Assembly: GCF_002093975.1 (NCBI RefSeq)
Contig: NZ_KZ084327.1
Coordinates: forward strand, 163,978 to 227,977
DNA: 64,000 bases
DNA from: Thermoactinospora rubra
GTDB taxonomy: Bacteria; Actinomycetota; Actinomycetes; Streptosporangiales; Streptosporangiaceae
Direction of reading: 5' to 3'
Below are positions 35,379 to 43,869 of the stretch, piece by piece. Both the position numbers and the translations under genes were made by a program. Under the pieces are notes generated by a model, which worked only from the letters and a program-made list of their open reading frames with translations, did not search any database and was not told the DNA's origin. The stretch's first letter is position 1. Each line of letters opens with the position of its first letter.

Positions 35379-35882
35379 GTGCCGCACCTGCTGCGTACCG
35401 AACGCCTGCTCCTGCGCCCCGTGACCGCCGGTGACCACGCCTGGCTGCTGGACCACTGGACGGCCCCGGACGTGCGGCGCTTCCTGTTCGACGGCAACGC
35501 GGTCTCGCCCGGGGAGGTCATGGCGACCGTCGAGGACAGCGCCCGCGCCTTCGAGGCGGACGGCTACGGCGTGTGGCTGATCGAGGAGTCCGGGAACCCG
35601 ATCGGCACGGCGGGGCTGCGCCCGCTGGACGAGCTGGGCCTGGAGGTGTTCTACAGCCTGGCGCCGGAGGCGTGGGGCAGGGGCTACGCCACCGAGGCCG
35701 CCCGGGCGGTCATCGAGCACGCTTTCGGCACGCTGGGCCTGCCCGAGGTGCTCGCCGAGGTGGACGAGGGCAACACGGCCTCGGTGGCGGTCGCCGAGCG
35801 GCTGGGCATGACGCCGTTCGAGGTCGTGCCCGGCGTGCTCGGCCCGATGACCCGCTACCGCCTCGTCCGGCCGTCCTCCTGA
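35379..35882 (+). CDS. GNAT N-acetyltransferase (RimJ/RimL type)
   Basis: A 167-residue acetyltransferase of the Acetyltransf_3 type. It starts with LLRTERLLLRPVTAGD, shows the acetyl-CoA site in APEAWGRGYATEAARAVIEHAF (given in parts: APEAWGRGYATEA, ARAVIEHAF), and closes with DEGNTASVAVAERLGM, all typical of the RimJ/RimL branch. It transfers acetyl groups from acetyl-CoA to an amine, either a protein N-terminus or a small molecule. It starts 40 bases after the sortase gene. The target cannot be predicted. Confidence 0.88.
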   Translation: MPHLLRTERLLLRPVTAGDHAWLLDHWTAPDVRRFLFDGNAVSPGEVMATVEDSARAFEADGYGVWLIEESGNPIGTAGLRPLDELGLEVFYSLAPEAWGRGYATEAARAVIEHAFGTLGLPEVLAEVDEGNTASVAVAERLGMTPFEVVPGVLGPMTRYRLVRPSS

Positions 35883-35886
35883 CCCC

Positions 35887-36954
35887 TTACGCGGTGCGGG
35901 GAGCCGGGCCGGTGGTGCGGCGGACGACCAGCCGGTGCGGGAAGATGACGCTCCTCGGCTTGGGCGGCGTCTTCGACAGCAGCAGGCGGCCGGCGGTCTC
36001 GCCGATCTGGTGCTTGGGCTGGTGGATCGAGGTGAGCCCGGCCTCCTCCGCCCCGCTGTCGGAGAAGCCCACCACCGACAGCTCGCCGGGCACCTCCAGC
36101 CCCAGGTCGGCGGCCGCGTCCAGCACCCCGAGCGCCAGGATGTCGGTGTTGCACAGGATCGCCGTGGGCCGCGGGTCCAGTGCCAGCAGCTTGTGGCCGG
36201 CCTCGCGACCGCCGCCGCGCGTGTTGCGGGCCAGCTCGTACACCGGCACCTCGCCCCACGCCAGCCCGGCCGCCTCGCACGCCGCCCGGTAGCCGCCGAC
36301 GCGCTTGCGCATCGCCTCGAAGACCGCGCCCTCCTGGCGGGCGACGTCCGCCCACCCGCTGCGTCCGTCGTGATGCAGGCCGACCACGGCCACCGCGAGG
36401 CGGCGGTGCCCCAGCTCCAGCACGTGCCTGGCCGCGTCGGAGCCCGCCGCGACCTCGTCCACGCCCACGAAGGGATGGTCCGGCAGGTACGGCTCGTCCA
36501 CCACGACGGTCGGCAGCCGCCGCGCCAGCACGGCCTTCAGGGCCGCGTGCCCGTCGGGCAGCGAGTAGACGCAGAACCCGTCCACGACCGCGTCGCCGAC
36601 GATGTCGGCCCGCTCGACGCCGCGCGGCTGCGGCAGGATCAGCAGCCCGACCTCGGCCTCCTCGGCGGCGGCGGCCAGGCCCTGCAGGAAGCCGATGGCG
36701 TAGGGGTCGGCGAAGGCGTAGGGAAGCGTCTCGGTGAAGATCAGCCCGAGCGCCCGCGCCCTGCCCAGGCGCAGTGACCGGGCCGCCGGGTTGGGCCCCG
36801 CGTAGCCCAGCTCCCGTGCCACGTCGAGGATGCGCCGCCGCAGCTCCTCGCTGAGCTGGTCGGGCCGGGAGAAGGCGTAGGACACCGTGGCCCGGGAGAC
36901 GCCCATCCGGTCGGCGATCGTCTGCAGCGTGACTCTGTTCCTGCGCTCGGTCAT
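35887..36954 (-). CDS. LacI-family transcriptional regulator (second)
   Basis: A 355-residue regulator with the helix-turn-helix TLQTIADRMGVSRATVSYAF and a sugar-binding-type effector domain (LGLIFTETLPYAFADPYAIG to SIHQPKHQIGETAGRLLL). The recognition helix SRATVSYAF differs from that of the LacI protein at 16185, in line with a different operator. Just upstream lie two tandem palindromes CTTAATnnATTAAG (36987, 37003), probably its binding sites. ATG at 36954 is chosen; an in-frame GTG at 36963 is an alternative. The gene faces a strongly initiated 62-residue gene. Confidence 0.9.
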   Translation of the reverse strand: MTERRNRVTLQTIADRMGVSRATVSYAFSRPDQLSEELRRRILDVARELGYAGPNPAARSLRLGRARALGLIFTETLPYAFADPYAIGFLQGLAAAAEEAEVGLLILPQPRGVERADIVGDAVVDGFCVYSLPDGHAALKAVLARRLPTVVVDEPYLPDHPFVGVDEVAAGSDAARHVLELGHRRLAVAVVGLHHDGRSGWADVARQEGAVFEAMRKRVGGYRAACEAAGLAWGEVPVYELARNTRGGGREAGHKLLALDPRPTAILCNTDILALGVLDAAADLGLEVPGELSVVGFSDSGAEEAGLTSIHQPKHQIGETAGRLLLSKTPPKPRSVIFPHRLVVRRTTGPAPRTA

Positions 36955-36986
36955 CCCCCTCACCGTATCGCGTTGCCAGATACATT

Positions 36987-37000
36987 CTTAATGCATTAAG
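36987..37000 (+). promoter_or_regulatory. perfect palindrome, operator 1 between LacI gene and the 62-residue gene
   Basis: CTTAATGCATTAAG is a perfect 14-base palindrome in an AT-rich island. Its centre lies 16 bases from that of the next palindrome, about one and a half helical turns. It sits in the divergent promoter region and may control both genes. Confidence 0.6.
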
Positions 37001-37002
37001 CT

Positions 37003-37016
37003 CTTAATTGATTAAG
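37003..37016 (+). promoter_or_regulatory. palindrome, operator 2, overlapping the ribosome binding site
   Basis: CTTAATTGATTAAG has the same arms CTTAAT/ATTAAG as the first site with a different central pair. Its right end runs into the AAGGAGG ribosome binding site (37014-37020) of the gene at 37025, so a bound protein would block the transcript start or leader. Confidence 0.6.
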
Positions 37017-37024
37017 GAGGAATT

Positions 37025-37213
37025 ATGGATGCCATGCAGGTTCTCGCCCACCAGACGGCGATGGGCCACTCCCGCCACCTGCGCTCGGCGCTGCCGGGCG
37101 CGCCGACGGTCCCCGGCGAGGCCAGCAAGGGACGTGCCCACGTGCGGGTACGGCTGGCGCGGACGCTCCGCCGTACCGCCGACAGGCTCGACCCGCAGCC
37201 GGGCCTGGGCTAG
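37025..37213 (+). CDS. 62-residue basic protein, unknown
   Basis: A 62-residue protein rich in Arg, Ala and His (MDAMQVLAHQTAMGHSRHL at the start, VRLARTLRRTADRLDPQP near the end). The second half resembles a short amphipathic basic helix. It has the best ribosome binding site of the window, AAGGAGG 4 bases before the ATG, and two palindromic operators directly upstream, which argue for real, regulated expression. It does not resemble any family I know. Its stop overlaps the convergent acyl-CoA dehydrogenase gene by 4 bases. Confidence 0.6.
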   Translation: MDAMQVLAHQTAMGHSRHLRSALPGAPTVPGEASKGRAHVRVRLARTLRRTADRLDPQPGLG

Positions 37214-39267
37214 GGATCGCGGGGCAGGCCGAGGGCGCGCTCGGCGATGATGTTGAGCTGCACCTCGGTGGTGCCGCCGCCGATGGTGTAGGCCCGGGTC
37301 GTCAGGATCATCCGGCTCCAGTAGCGGCTCGTGGGGGCCACCGACCAGCACAACTCCGAGACCGCCTGGGCGTGCCGCATGCCCAGCAGCTTGCGCACGC
37401 TGGAGGCGGGCCCGGAGTCGGCGCCCGCGAGCTGCGAGAGCGTCACCCGCAGGCCCAGGGCGGAGATCGCCTGGCCCTCGGCCCACAGCCGCCCGGCGCT
37501 CTCCCGGTGCGCGGGCCGTACCTCCTCCAGCTCACCCAGCAGGCGCACCATGTCGGTGTGCCGGGAGCCCGGCCCCCACGTGTCGCCCAGGGCCACCCGT
37601 TCGTGCGACAGCGTGTCGCGCGCCACCCGCCAGCCCTGGTCCACCTCGCCGACCACCAGGTCGTCGGGCACGAAGACGTCGTCGAGGAACACCTCGTTGA
37701 AGATCTCCTCGCCGTTGATCTCCCTGAGCGGCCGGACCGTGACGCCGGGGGCGGACATGTCGACCAGGAAGTACGTGATGCCCTCGTGCTTGGGCTTGCC
37801 GGGGCTGGTGCGGGCCAGGCAGATCCCCCAGTGGGCGTGCTGGGCCAGGGACGTCCAGACCTTCTGCCCGGTGATCGACCAGCCGCCCTCCACCCGGGTC
37901 GCCTTGGTCGACAGCCCCGCGAGGTCCGATCCGGCGCCGGGCTCGCTGAACAGCTGGCACCACACGATCTCCCCGGTGAAGGTCTTGGGGATGAAGCGTT
38001 CCTGCTGCTCGCGGGTGCCGTAGCGGACGATGGACGGCACCGCCCAGGCGCCGATGCCGAGGTTGGGGCGATCGGGGAGCTCCTGGTGGATGAGCACCTG
38101 CTCCAGGGGCGAGGCGCCGCGGCCCCAGGGCGGGGGCAGGTGGGGCATGATCCAGCCCTCCCGGGCGAGCCTGGCCAGGCGGGTCCGCGGGTCGGCGGCG
38201 GCCAGCTCGGCGGCGACGGCGCGCAGCTCCCGGCGCAGGGGCTCGGCTTCGGCGGGCAGGTCGGGGTCCATGGCGCGGCGCACCCCTGCCAGGGCGAGGG
38301 ACAGGACCGTCTCGGCCCACTCGCCGGAGTCTCCGGCGAGCATCCGGTCGGACAGGGCGCGGCGGTAGTAGCGGTGGGCGTCGTGCTCGAAGGTGTAGCC
38401 GATGCCGCCCAGCACCTGGATGGCGTCGGCGGCGCAGCGCACGGCGGCGTCGGGGGCCAGGACGGCGGCCACTCCGGCAGCCAGGCGCGCCTCGGCCCCG
38501 AGCACCCCGCCGTCGTGGGTGCGGGACCAAGGGGGAGAGGCCGGGGTACGGCGGGCGTCGGCGTCGAGGGCGCGGGCGGCGTCCCAGACGGCGGCACGCG
38601 CCTGCTCCAGCGCCACGAACGCCGCCGCCACACGGTGCTTGACGCCCTGGAACTGGCCGATGGGACGGCCGAACTGCTCGCGCACCTTGGCGTACCGCGC
38701 GGCCGTGTCCACCGCCCAGGCGGCCAGCCCGCACGACTCGGCCCCCAGCAGCACGGCCGCCAGCTCCCGCACCGGCGCCTCGCCCAGCACCCGCTCCTCC
38801 GGTACGGCCAGCGCCCGGGCCGTGCACACCACGCGGTCCAGGTCGATGCCCTCGACCGGCTCGGCCGCCACGTCGGCGCGGTCGAGCAACGCCCATCCAC
38901 GCCCCTCCACGGGCAGCAGGAACAGGTCCGCGCCGGACTCGCCCAGCACCCGCCCCGCCAGCCCCACCGCGGCTGTCAGCGACCCGCCCGCCAGCCCGGC
39001 CACCAGCTCCGGGCACCGGCCCGTCCACGCCGCCGCCGTCGCGGCCAGCGCCGTGGGCAGCAGCGGCCCGCCGGCCCGCCGCTCGCCCAGCGCCTCCAGC
39101 GCGACGCACAGCTCCAGCACGCCGAACCCCTGCCCGCCGAGCTCCTCGGGAACGGCCAGCCCCGGCAGCCCGTGCGCGGCCGGCGCCGCGTAACCGAGGC
39201 CCCGCTCGGCCAGACCGGAGACGGAGGCGGCCAGCGCCCGGTGCTCCTCGGTGAGTCCGATGCCCAT
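37210..39267 (-). CDS. fused double acyl-CoA dehydrogenase
   Basis: A 685-residue protein made of two acyl-CoA dehydrogenase units. The N-terminal unit (about 1-335) includes REQFGRPIGQFQGVKHR and IQVLGGIGYTFEHDAH; the C-terminal unit (about 345-685) includes CQLFSEPGAGSDLAGL, WSITGQKVWTSLAQHA and the closing GGGTTEVQLNIIAERALGLP. In many steroid- and acid-degrading actinobacteria two such proteins form an alpha2beta2 complex; here they are one polypeptide. Each unit appears to keep only part of the FAD and active-site residues, as in those heteromers. Substrate is unknown. No other catabolic genes are adjacent. Confidence 0.88.
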   Translation of the reverse strand: MGIGLTEEHRALAASVSGLAERGLGYAAPAAHGLPGLAVPEELGGQGFGVLELCVALEALGERRAGGPLLPTALAATAAAWTGRCPELVAGLAGGSLTAAVGLAGRVLGESGADLFLLPVEGRGWALLDRADVAAEPVEGIDLDRVVCTARALAVPEERVLGEAPVRELAAVLLGAESCGLAAWAVDTAARYAKVREQFGRPIGQFQGVKHRVAAAFVALEQARAAVWDAARALDADARRTPASPPWSRTHDGGVLGAEARLAAGVAAVLAPDAAVRCAADAIQVLGGIGYTFEHDAHRYYRRALSDRMLAGDSGEWAETVLSLALAGVRRAMDPDLPAEAEPLRRELRAVAAELAAADPRTRLARLAREGWIMPHLPPPWGRGASPLEQVLIHQELPDRPNLGIGAWAVPSIVRYGTREQQERFIPKTFTGEIVWCQLFSEPGAGSDLAGLSTKATRVEGGWSITGQKVWTSLAQHAHWGICLARTSPGKPKHEGITYFLVDMSAPGVTVRPLREINGEEIFNEVFLDDVFVPDDLVVGEVDQGWRVARDTLSHERVALGDTWGPGSRHTDMVRLLGELEEVRPAHRESAGRLWAEGQAISALGLRVTLSQLAGADSGPASSVRKLLGMRHAQAVSELCWSVAPTSRYWSRMILTTRAYTIGGGTTEVQLNIIAERALGLPRDP

Positions 39268-39299
39268 GCGCCGAATCTAGAACCTTGTTCGGTTGGTGT

Positions 39300-40154
39300 C
39301 TATGCGTCGCCGTACTCCAGCTCCAGCGCCCTGGAGAAGTCCGCGATGGCCTCCTCGTGCCGCTCCAGCTCCTGCAGCACCTCGCCGCGCACCTGGTAGG
39401 CCCAGGCGTACCGGTCGTCGAGCTCGATCGCCCGGTCCAGGTCGGCCAGGCCCTCCAGCGGCCGGCCCAGGTCGATCAGCGTCGCCCCGCGGCTGCCCAG
39501 CGCCCTGTCGTTGTCGGGGTCCAGCTCCAGCGCGCGGTTGAGGTCCGCCAGCGCCTCCTCGTGACGGTCGAGCATGCGCAGGGACTCGCCGCGCTGGGCG
39601 TAGGCGCGGGCGTGCCCGGGGTCGAGCTTGACGGCGCGCGTGTAGTCGTCGACGGCCTCCAGGTAGAGCTCCATGCGCTGGTAGAGGTCGCCGCGACGGG
39701 CCCAGGCGTCGGCTCCGCCGTAGGTGTCGATGATCCTCGTGTGCTCGGCCAGGGCCTCCTCCAGCCTGCCGAGGTCGGCCAGGGCGTCGGCGCGGGCCTC
39801 CACGATCCACATCTCCTCGGGCGAGAGGGCCAGGGCGAGGTCGAAGTCGGCCAGCGCCTCCTCGGGCCGGCCCATGGCCGCGTGGACCTGGCCGCGCGAG
39901 CCCAGGGCGTAGGCGTTGCCGGGCTCCAGGCGCAGCGACTCGTCGAAGTCGGCCAGCGCCGCCTCGTGGTCTCCGGCGAGCCGGTGGCTTTCTCCCCGCA
40001 TGCGCCAGGCGCGGGCGTTGTCCGGGTCCAGGGCGATCGCCTCCGTCAGATCGGCGATGGCGGCCTCGTAGCGGGACAGCGCGAAGTAGGAGTCTGCGCG
40101 GCTGCGCAGGAGGGAGGCACGCGCGGCGGCGGCCTGCGCGGGGAGTTCCGCCAT
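39300..40154 (-). CDS. tetratricopeptide repeat protein
   Basis: A 284-residue protein consisting almost entirely of about eight 34-residue TPR units, each with a pattern like YEAAIADLTEAIALDPDNARAW (YEAAIADLTEAIAL, DPDNARAW). No signal peptide, membrane helix or enzymatic domain is present. TPR arrays mediate protein-protein contacts; the partner is unknown. The gene lies between the double acyl-CoA dehydrogenase and an aldehyde dehydrogenase on the same strand, with gaps of 22 and 32 bases, so it may be co-transcribed with them. Confidence 0.9.
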   Translation of the reverse strand: MAELPAQAAAARASLLRSRADSYFALSRYEAAIADLTEAIALDPDNARAWRMRGESHRLAGDHEAALADFDESLRLEPGNAYALGSRGQVHAAMGRPEEALADFDLALALSPEEMWIVEARADALADLGRLEEALAEHTRIIDTYGGADAWARRGDLYQRMELYLEAVDDYTRAVKLDPGHARAYAQRGESLRMLDRHEEALADLNRALELDPDNDRALGSRGATLIDLGRPLEGLADLDRAIELDDRYAWAYQVRGEVLQELERHEEAIADFSRALELEYGDA

Positions 40155-40176
40155 GCGGCGACTATAGCCGCATGAT

Positions 40177-41622
40177 CTAGATTTGGATGATCGCCGCCTT
40201 CTCCCTGGTGTACTCGATCACGGCGTCGTGGCCGTAGCCGCTGTCCTTGACGCCGCCGAACGGCAGGCCGGGCGGCATCTGCCGGTAGGTGTTCACCCAG
40301 ACGGTGCCGGACTCCAGGTCGCGCACGAGGCGATGGGCGCGGCCCAGGTCGCGCGTCCAGACCCCGGCGGCCAGGCCGTAGGGGGAGTCGTTGGCGATCC
40401 GCACGGCCTCCTCCTCGGTGTCGAAGGGGATGGCGACGGCGACCGGGCCGAAGATCTCCTCCTGGCACACGCGCAGGCCGTTGTCGGCGGTGGTGTAGAG
40501 CGTCGGGGCGACCCAGTAGCCGCCGGGCAGCGAGGGCACCACCTCGGCGCCGTGGGCGCCGCCGAAGACGAGCTCGGCGCCCTCCTTCTCGGCCAGCTCC
40601 AGGTAGGAGACGACCCTGTCGTACTGGCCCTGGGAGACGATCGGCCCCATCGTGGTGGCCATGTCCAGCGGGTCGCCCAGCACGATGTCCGCGACCCTGG
40701 CGGTGATCCGCTCGATCATCTCGCTCCAGATCGGGCGGTGGATGAGGATGCGCGTCCCGGCCACGCAGACCTGTCCGGCGTTGCCTGTGTAGACCGAGTC
40801 GACCGTCACCCCCTCGACCGCCTTGTCCAGGTCGGCATCCTGGAAGACGATGTTGGGGGACTTGCCGCCCAGCTCGAACGTCAGCGGCTTGAGCCCCGCG
40901 TTCCGCGTGACGCGCAGCCCGGTCTCGGTCGAGCCGGTCAGGCTGATCTTGTTGACGCCGCGGTGCCGCACCAGCGCCTCGCCGACCTCCTCGCCCAGCC
41001 CGCCGACGATGTTGAGCACGCCCGGCGGGAACACCTCCGCCAGCAGCTCGCCCAGCCGCAGCACCGACGCGCCGGCCTGCTCGGCGGGCTTGACGATCAC
41101 GGTGTTCCCCGCGGCCAGCGCGAAGGCGGCCTTGGCCGAGAAGGTGGAGATCGGCGAGTTCCACGGGATGACGCACAAGGCCACGCCGTACGGCTCGCGC
41201 CTGGTCAGCCCCAGCGCGTCCGGGCCGAGCAGGACGGTGTCGCCGGTGACGGCCTCGAGCACCTGCCCGGCGGCCAGCTGCCACAGGTACGTCATGCCGG
41301 GCAGGTCGCGCTTGAGCGTGTCGCGCAGGATGCGCCCGTTGTCGGTGGTCTCCAGCCGCGCCAGCTCCTCGGCGTGCTCGGCGAACAGCTCGGCGACCTT
41401 GCGCAGGAAGTGCGCCCGCCCCAGCGCGGGCAGGCTCGACCAGCGGGGGAAGGCCTCGCGGGCGGCCCGCACGGCCGCCTCCGCGTCCGCCGCGCCGCTG
41501 CGGGGGATGCGCGCCCACACCTCGCCCGTGGCGGGGTTGACCGAGTCGAGGGTCCTGCCGTCGGCCGCGGGCAGGAGCCTGCCGCCGACGAGGTTGCGGA
41601 AGTCCGTCACGCGCCCAAGCAT
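40177..41622 (-). CDS. NAD(P)-dependent aldehyde dehydrogenase
   Basis: A 481-residue aldehyde dehydrogenase that oxidises an aldehyde to the acid. It has the cofactor-site segment VIPWNSPISTFSAKAAFALA, the general-base Glu in FELGGKSPNIVF, and the nucleophile Cys in NAGQVCVAGTR. The order and length are those of class 1/2 enzymes (betaine or phenylacetaldehyde dehydrogenase type), but the substrate is not clear. ATG at 41622 is used; an in-frame TTG at 41634 has GAGGA close upstream and a GTG at 41610 is also possible. It may lead an operon with the TPR and dehydrogenase genes. Confidence 0.93.
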   Translation of the reverse strand: MLGRVTDFRNLVGGRLLPAADGRTLDSVNPATGEVWARIPRSGAADAEAAVRAAREAFPRWSSLPALGRAHFLRKVAELFAEHAEELARLETTDNGRILRDTLKRDLPGMTYLWQLAAGQVLEAVTGDTVLLGPDALGLTRREPYGVALCVIPWNSPISTFSAKAAFALAAGNTVIVKPAEQAGASVLRLGELLAEVFPPGVLNIVGGLGEEVGEALVRHRGVNKISLTGSTETGLRVTRNAGLKPLTFELGGKSPNIVFQDADLDKAVEGVTVDSVYTGNAGQVCVAGTRILIHRPIWSEMIERITARVADIVLGDPLDMATTMGPIVSQGQYDRVVSYLELAEKEGAELVFGGAHGAEVVPSLPGGYWVAPTLYTTADNGLRVCQEEIFGPVAVAIPFDTEEEAVRIANDSPYGLAAGVWTRDLGRAHRLVRDLESGTVWVNTYRQMPPGLPFGGVKDSGYGHDAVIEYTREKAAIIQI

Positions 41623-41669
41623 ACGCTTGCTCAAAATCCTCGTCGACGCGGTCCGCCTAAGATCGGAGC

Positions 41670-42395
41670 ATGCAGCTCGCGCCCGGCGTCCACGTGACCG
41701 TCACCGACCGCCACGGCGGCGTCAGCGCCCCGCCGTACGGCTCACGCAACCTCGGCGGCATGGTCGGCGACGCGCCCGAGGCGGTGCGGGCCAACCGGCG
41801 GGCGCTCGCGGCCGAGCTGGGCGTCGACGGGATCGTGTTCATGCGGCAGGTCCACGGCGCCGGCGTGGCCTTCGTGACCGAGCCCTTCGGGCCCGATGCG
41901 CCCGAGGTCGACGCCGTCTTCACCACCACGCCCCGCCTGGCGCTGGCCTCGCTGGGCGCCGACTGCCCCGCCGTGCTGGTCGCCGACCCGCGGGCCCGCA
42001 TGGTCGGCGCGGCCCACTCCGGCCGTCCCGGTACCGAGGCGGGCGTGGCCGCCGCGCTGGTGGAGGCCATGGCCGGCAAGGGCGCCTCGCCCGCCGCCAT
42101 GGTCGCCCTCGTCGGCCCGGGAGCCTGCGGCCGCTGCTACGAGGTGCCCGCCGAGCTGCGTGACCGCGTGGCGGCCAAGGTGCCGCAGACCCGGTCCGTC
42201 ACGTCGTGGGGCACCCCGGCGCTCGACCTGCGCGCGGGCATCGAGGCCCAGCTGCGTGCCGCGGGCGTGCGCGACGTCCGCCACGACGCCCGCTGCACGA
42301 TCGAGTCGCCGGAGCTTTACTCCCACCGGCGGGAAGGCGTCTGCGGGCGCTTCGCCGGGCTCATCTGGCTGGAGGAGCCGGTCACCGCTGGTTGA
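41670..42395 (+). CDS. pgeF: laccase-domain purine nucleoside phosphorylase / peptidoglycan editing factor
   Basis: A 241-residue protein of the YfiH/PgeF family (multi-copper oxidase-like Cu-oxidase_4). Conserved blocks are VFMRQVHGAGV, LGADCPAVLVADP, VGAAHSGRPG and ARCTIESPELYSHRREG, with Cys and His ligands of the family metal site. Members act as purine nucleoside enzymes and help edit peptidoglycan side chains. In Actinobacteria it often sits near ftsZ and sepF; here it does not, so it may be a second copy. The 3' end overlaps a convergent membrane-protein gene by 14 bases. Confidence 0.9.
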   Translation: MQLAPGVHVTVTDRHGGVSAPPYGSRNLGGMVGDAPEAVRANRRALAAELGVDGIVFMRQVHGAGVAFVTEPFGPDAPEVDAVFTTTPRLALASLGADCPAVLVADPRARMVGAAHSGRPGTEAGVAAALVEAMAGKGASPAAMVALVGPGACGRCYEVPAELRDRVAAKVPQTRSVTSWGTPALDLRAGIEAQLRAAGVRDVRHDARCTIESPELYSHRREGVCGRFAGLIWLEEPVTAG

Positions 42396-42696
42396 ACACC
42401 CAGTTGACCAGCGCGATGCCGCCCCAGACGACCAGCAGGCCCCACAGGTCGGCCTCGGCCACCAGCAGCGCGATCGTGACGATCGTGCCCAGCGACAGCG
42501 ACACGATGGCCAGCGCCAGGCGCATCCCGGCACTCGTGCCGGACTGCTTGGGCGCGGCGGCCAGGCGTTCCTCGACCCGCCTGTCGATCTCCTTGCCCAT
42601 CTTGTCGAGGAAGGACTCGACCACGGAGTCCTCGAACTCGGGCCCTAACTCCCGCCGTGCCTCGACGGCGGCGCGCAGCTCGTCACCGGTGCTCAT
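42382..42696 (-). CDS. small two-helix membrane protein
   Basis: A 104-residue protein. The first 55 residues are charged and helical (SVVESFLDKMGKEIDRRVEERL); two membrane helices follow (RLALAIVSLSLGTIVTIALLV in parts: RLALAIVSLSLG, TIVTIALLV; and WGLLVVWGGIALVNWVF). The family is common in Actinobacteria as a hypothetical membrane protein and has no known role. It lies 9 bases downstream of the DNA ligase gene stop on the same strand and is probably the last gene of that operon. Confidence 0.8.
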   Translation of the reverse strand: MSTGDELRAAVEARRELGPEFEDSVVESFLDKMGKEIDRRVEERLAAAPKQSGTSAGMRLALAIVSLSLGTIVTIALLVAEADLWGLLVVWGGIALVNWVFNQR

Positions 42697-42705
42697 GCGC
42701 CCACG

Positions 42706-43869
42706 CTACCGCGCCAGGATGTCGTCGAGGTTGTAGCGCACGGGCCGCTCGAGCTGGTCGTAGGTGCACGACTCGGGGGTGCGGTCGGGCCGCCAGCGGC
42801 GGAAGTGCGCGGTGTGCCGGAACCGGTCGCCCTCCATCTGGTCGTAGGCCACCTCCATCACCAGCTCGGGGCGCAGCGGGATGAACGACAGGTCCTTCTT
42901 GGCGTTCCACCGCGACACGGCGCCCGGCATCCGCTGCCCGCCGCGCGAGGGGGTGGCCGCCGGCTGGCCCGCCTGCAGCAGCGCCTGGTCCGCCCACGCG
43001 CCCCACGGGTGCTCGCCCAGCCCGACGCGGTACGGCTGGAGCTCCTCCACCAGCTCGGCGCGGCGCGCCATCGGGAAGGAGGCGGCCACGCCCACGAAAT
43101 GCAGCCGCCCGTCGGGCGTGTACAGGCCGAGGAGGAGCGAGCCCACGATGGGGCCGGACTTGTGCTCCCGGTAGCCGCAGACCACCACGTCGGCCGTGCG
43201 CTCGTGCTTGACCTTGAACATGGTCCGCTTGTCCGGCACGTACGGCTGGCCGCCGGGCTTGACGATGATGCCGTCCAGCCCGGCGCCCTCGAACGTCTCG
43301 AACCACTTGGCGGCCTGCTCCTCGTCGGTGGTGACCGGCGTGAGCCGTACCGACCTGGAGGGATCGGGGCTTTCCGGGAAGATGCCCTCCAGCCGTGCGC
43401 GGCGCTCGGAGAACGGCGCCTCCATCAGCGACTCCCGCCCCAGCGCGAGCAGGTCGAAGGCGATGAACGAGGCGGGGTGAGTCTCGGCCAGCATCCTCAC
43501 CCGCGAGGCGGCCGGGTGGATGCGCTGCTGGAGCATCTCGAAGTCCAGCTCCTGGCCCTGGCGCAGCACGATCTCCCCGTCGACCACGCACTTGTCCGGC
43601 AGCTCGGCCCTGACCGCCTCGACCAGCTCGGGGAAGTAGCGCGTGAACGGCCGCTCGTTGCGGCTGCCCAGGAAGACCTCCTCGCCGTCGCGGAAGACGA
43701 TGCAGCGAAAGCCGTCCCATTTGGGCTCGTAGTACAGCGTGCCGTCCTGCCTGGGCATCGCCTTGACCGGCTTGGCCAGCATCGGCGCGACCGGCGGCAG
43801 CACCGGCAGGTCGAGGTGGAGCTCCTCGAGCGGGCCGGCCGCCGCCTCCGTCGCCTTGGGTTCCGTCAT
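42706..43869 (-). CDS. ATP-dependent DNA ligase (LigC type)
   Basis: A 387-residue ATP-dependent DNA ligase. The nucleotidyl-acceptor Lys is at about 50 in EPKWDGFR, followed by the later motifs VVDGEIV, SFIAFDLLAL, DGIIVKPGG and FKVKHERTADVVV, and an OB-fold domain. Size and order fit the LigC repair ligases of actinobacteria, which back up the NHEJ ligase. A polymerase domain of LigD type is encoded 9 kb upstream. The ATG at 43869 overlaps the stop of the RibD-like gene by 4 bases, so it is the second gene of the operon. Confidence 0.93.
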   Translation of the reverse strand: MTEPKATEAAAGPLEELHLDLPVLPPVAPMLAKPVKAMPRQDGTLYYEPKWDGFRCIVFRDGEEVFLGSRNERPFTRYFPELVEAVRAELPDKCVVDGEIVLRQGQELDFEMLQQRIHPAASRVRMLAETHPASFIAFDLLALGRESLMEAPFSERRARLEGIFPESPDPSRSVRLTPVTTDEEQAAKWFETFEGAGLDGIIVKPGGQPYVPDKRTMFKVKHERTADVVVCGYREHKSGPIVGSLLLGLYTPDGRLHFVGVAASFPMARRAELVEELQPYRVGLGEHPWGAWADQALLQAGQPAATPSRGGQRMPGAVSRWNAKKDLSFIPLRPELVMEVAYDQMEGDRFRHTAHFRRWRPDRTPESCTYDQLERPVRYNLDDILAR

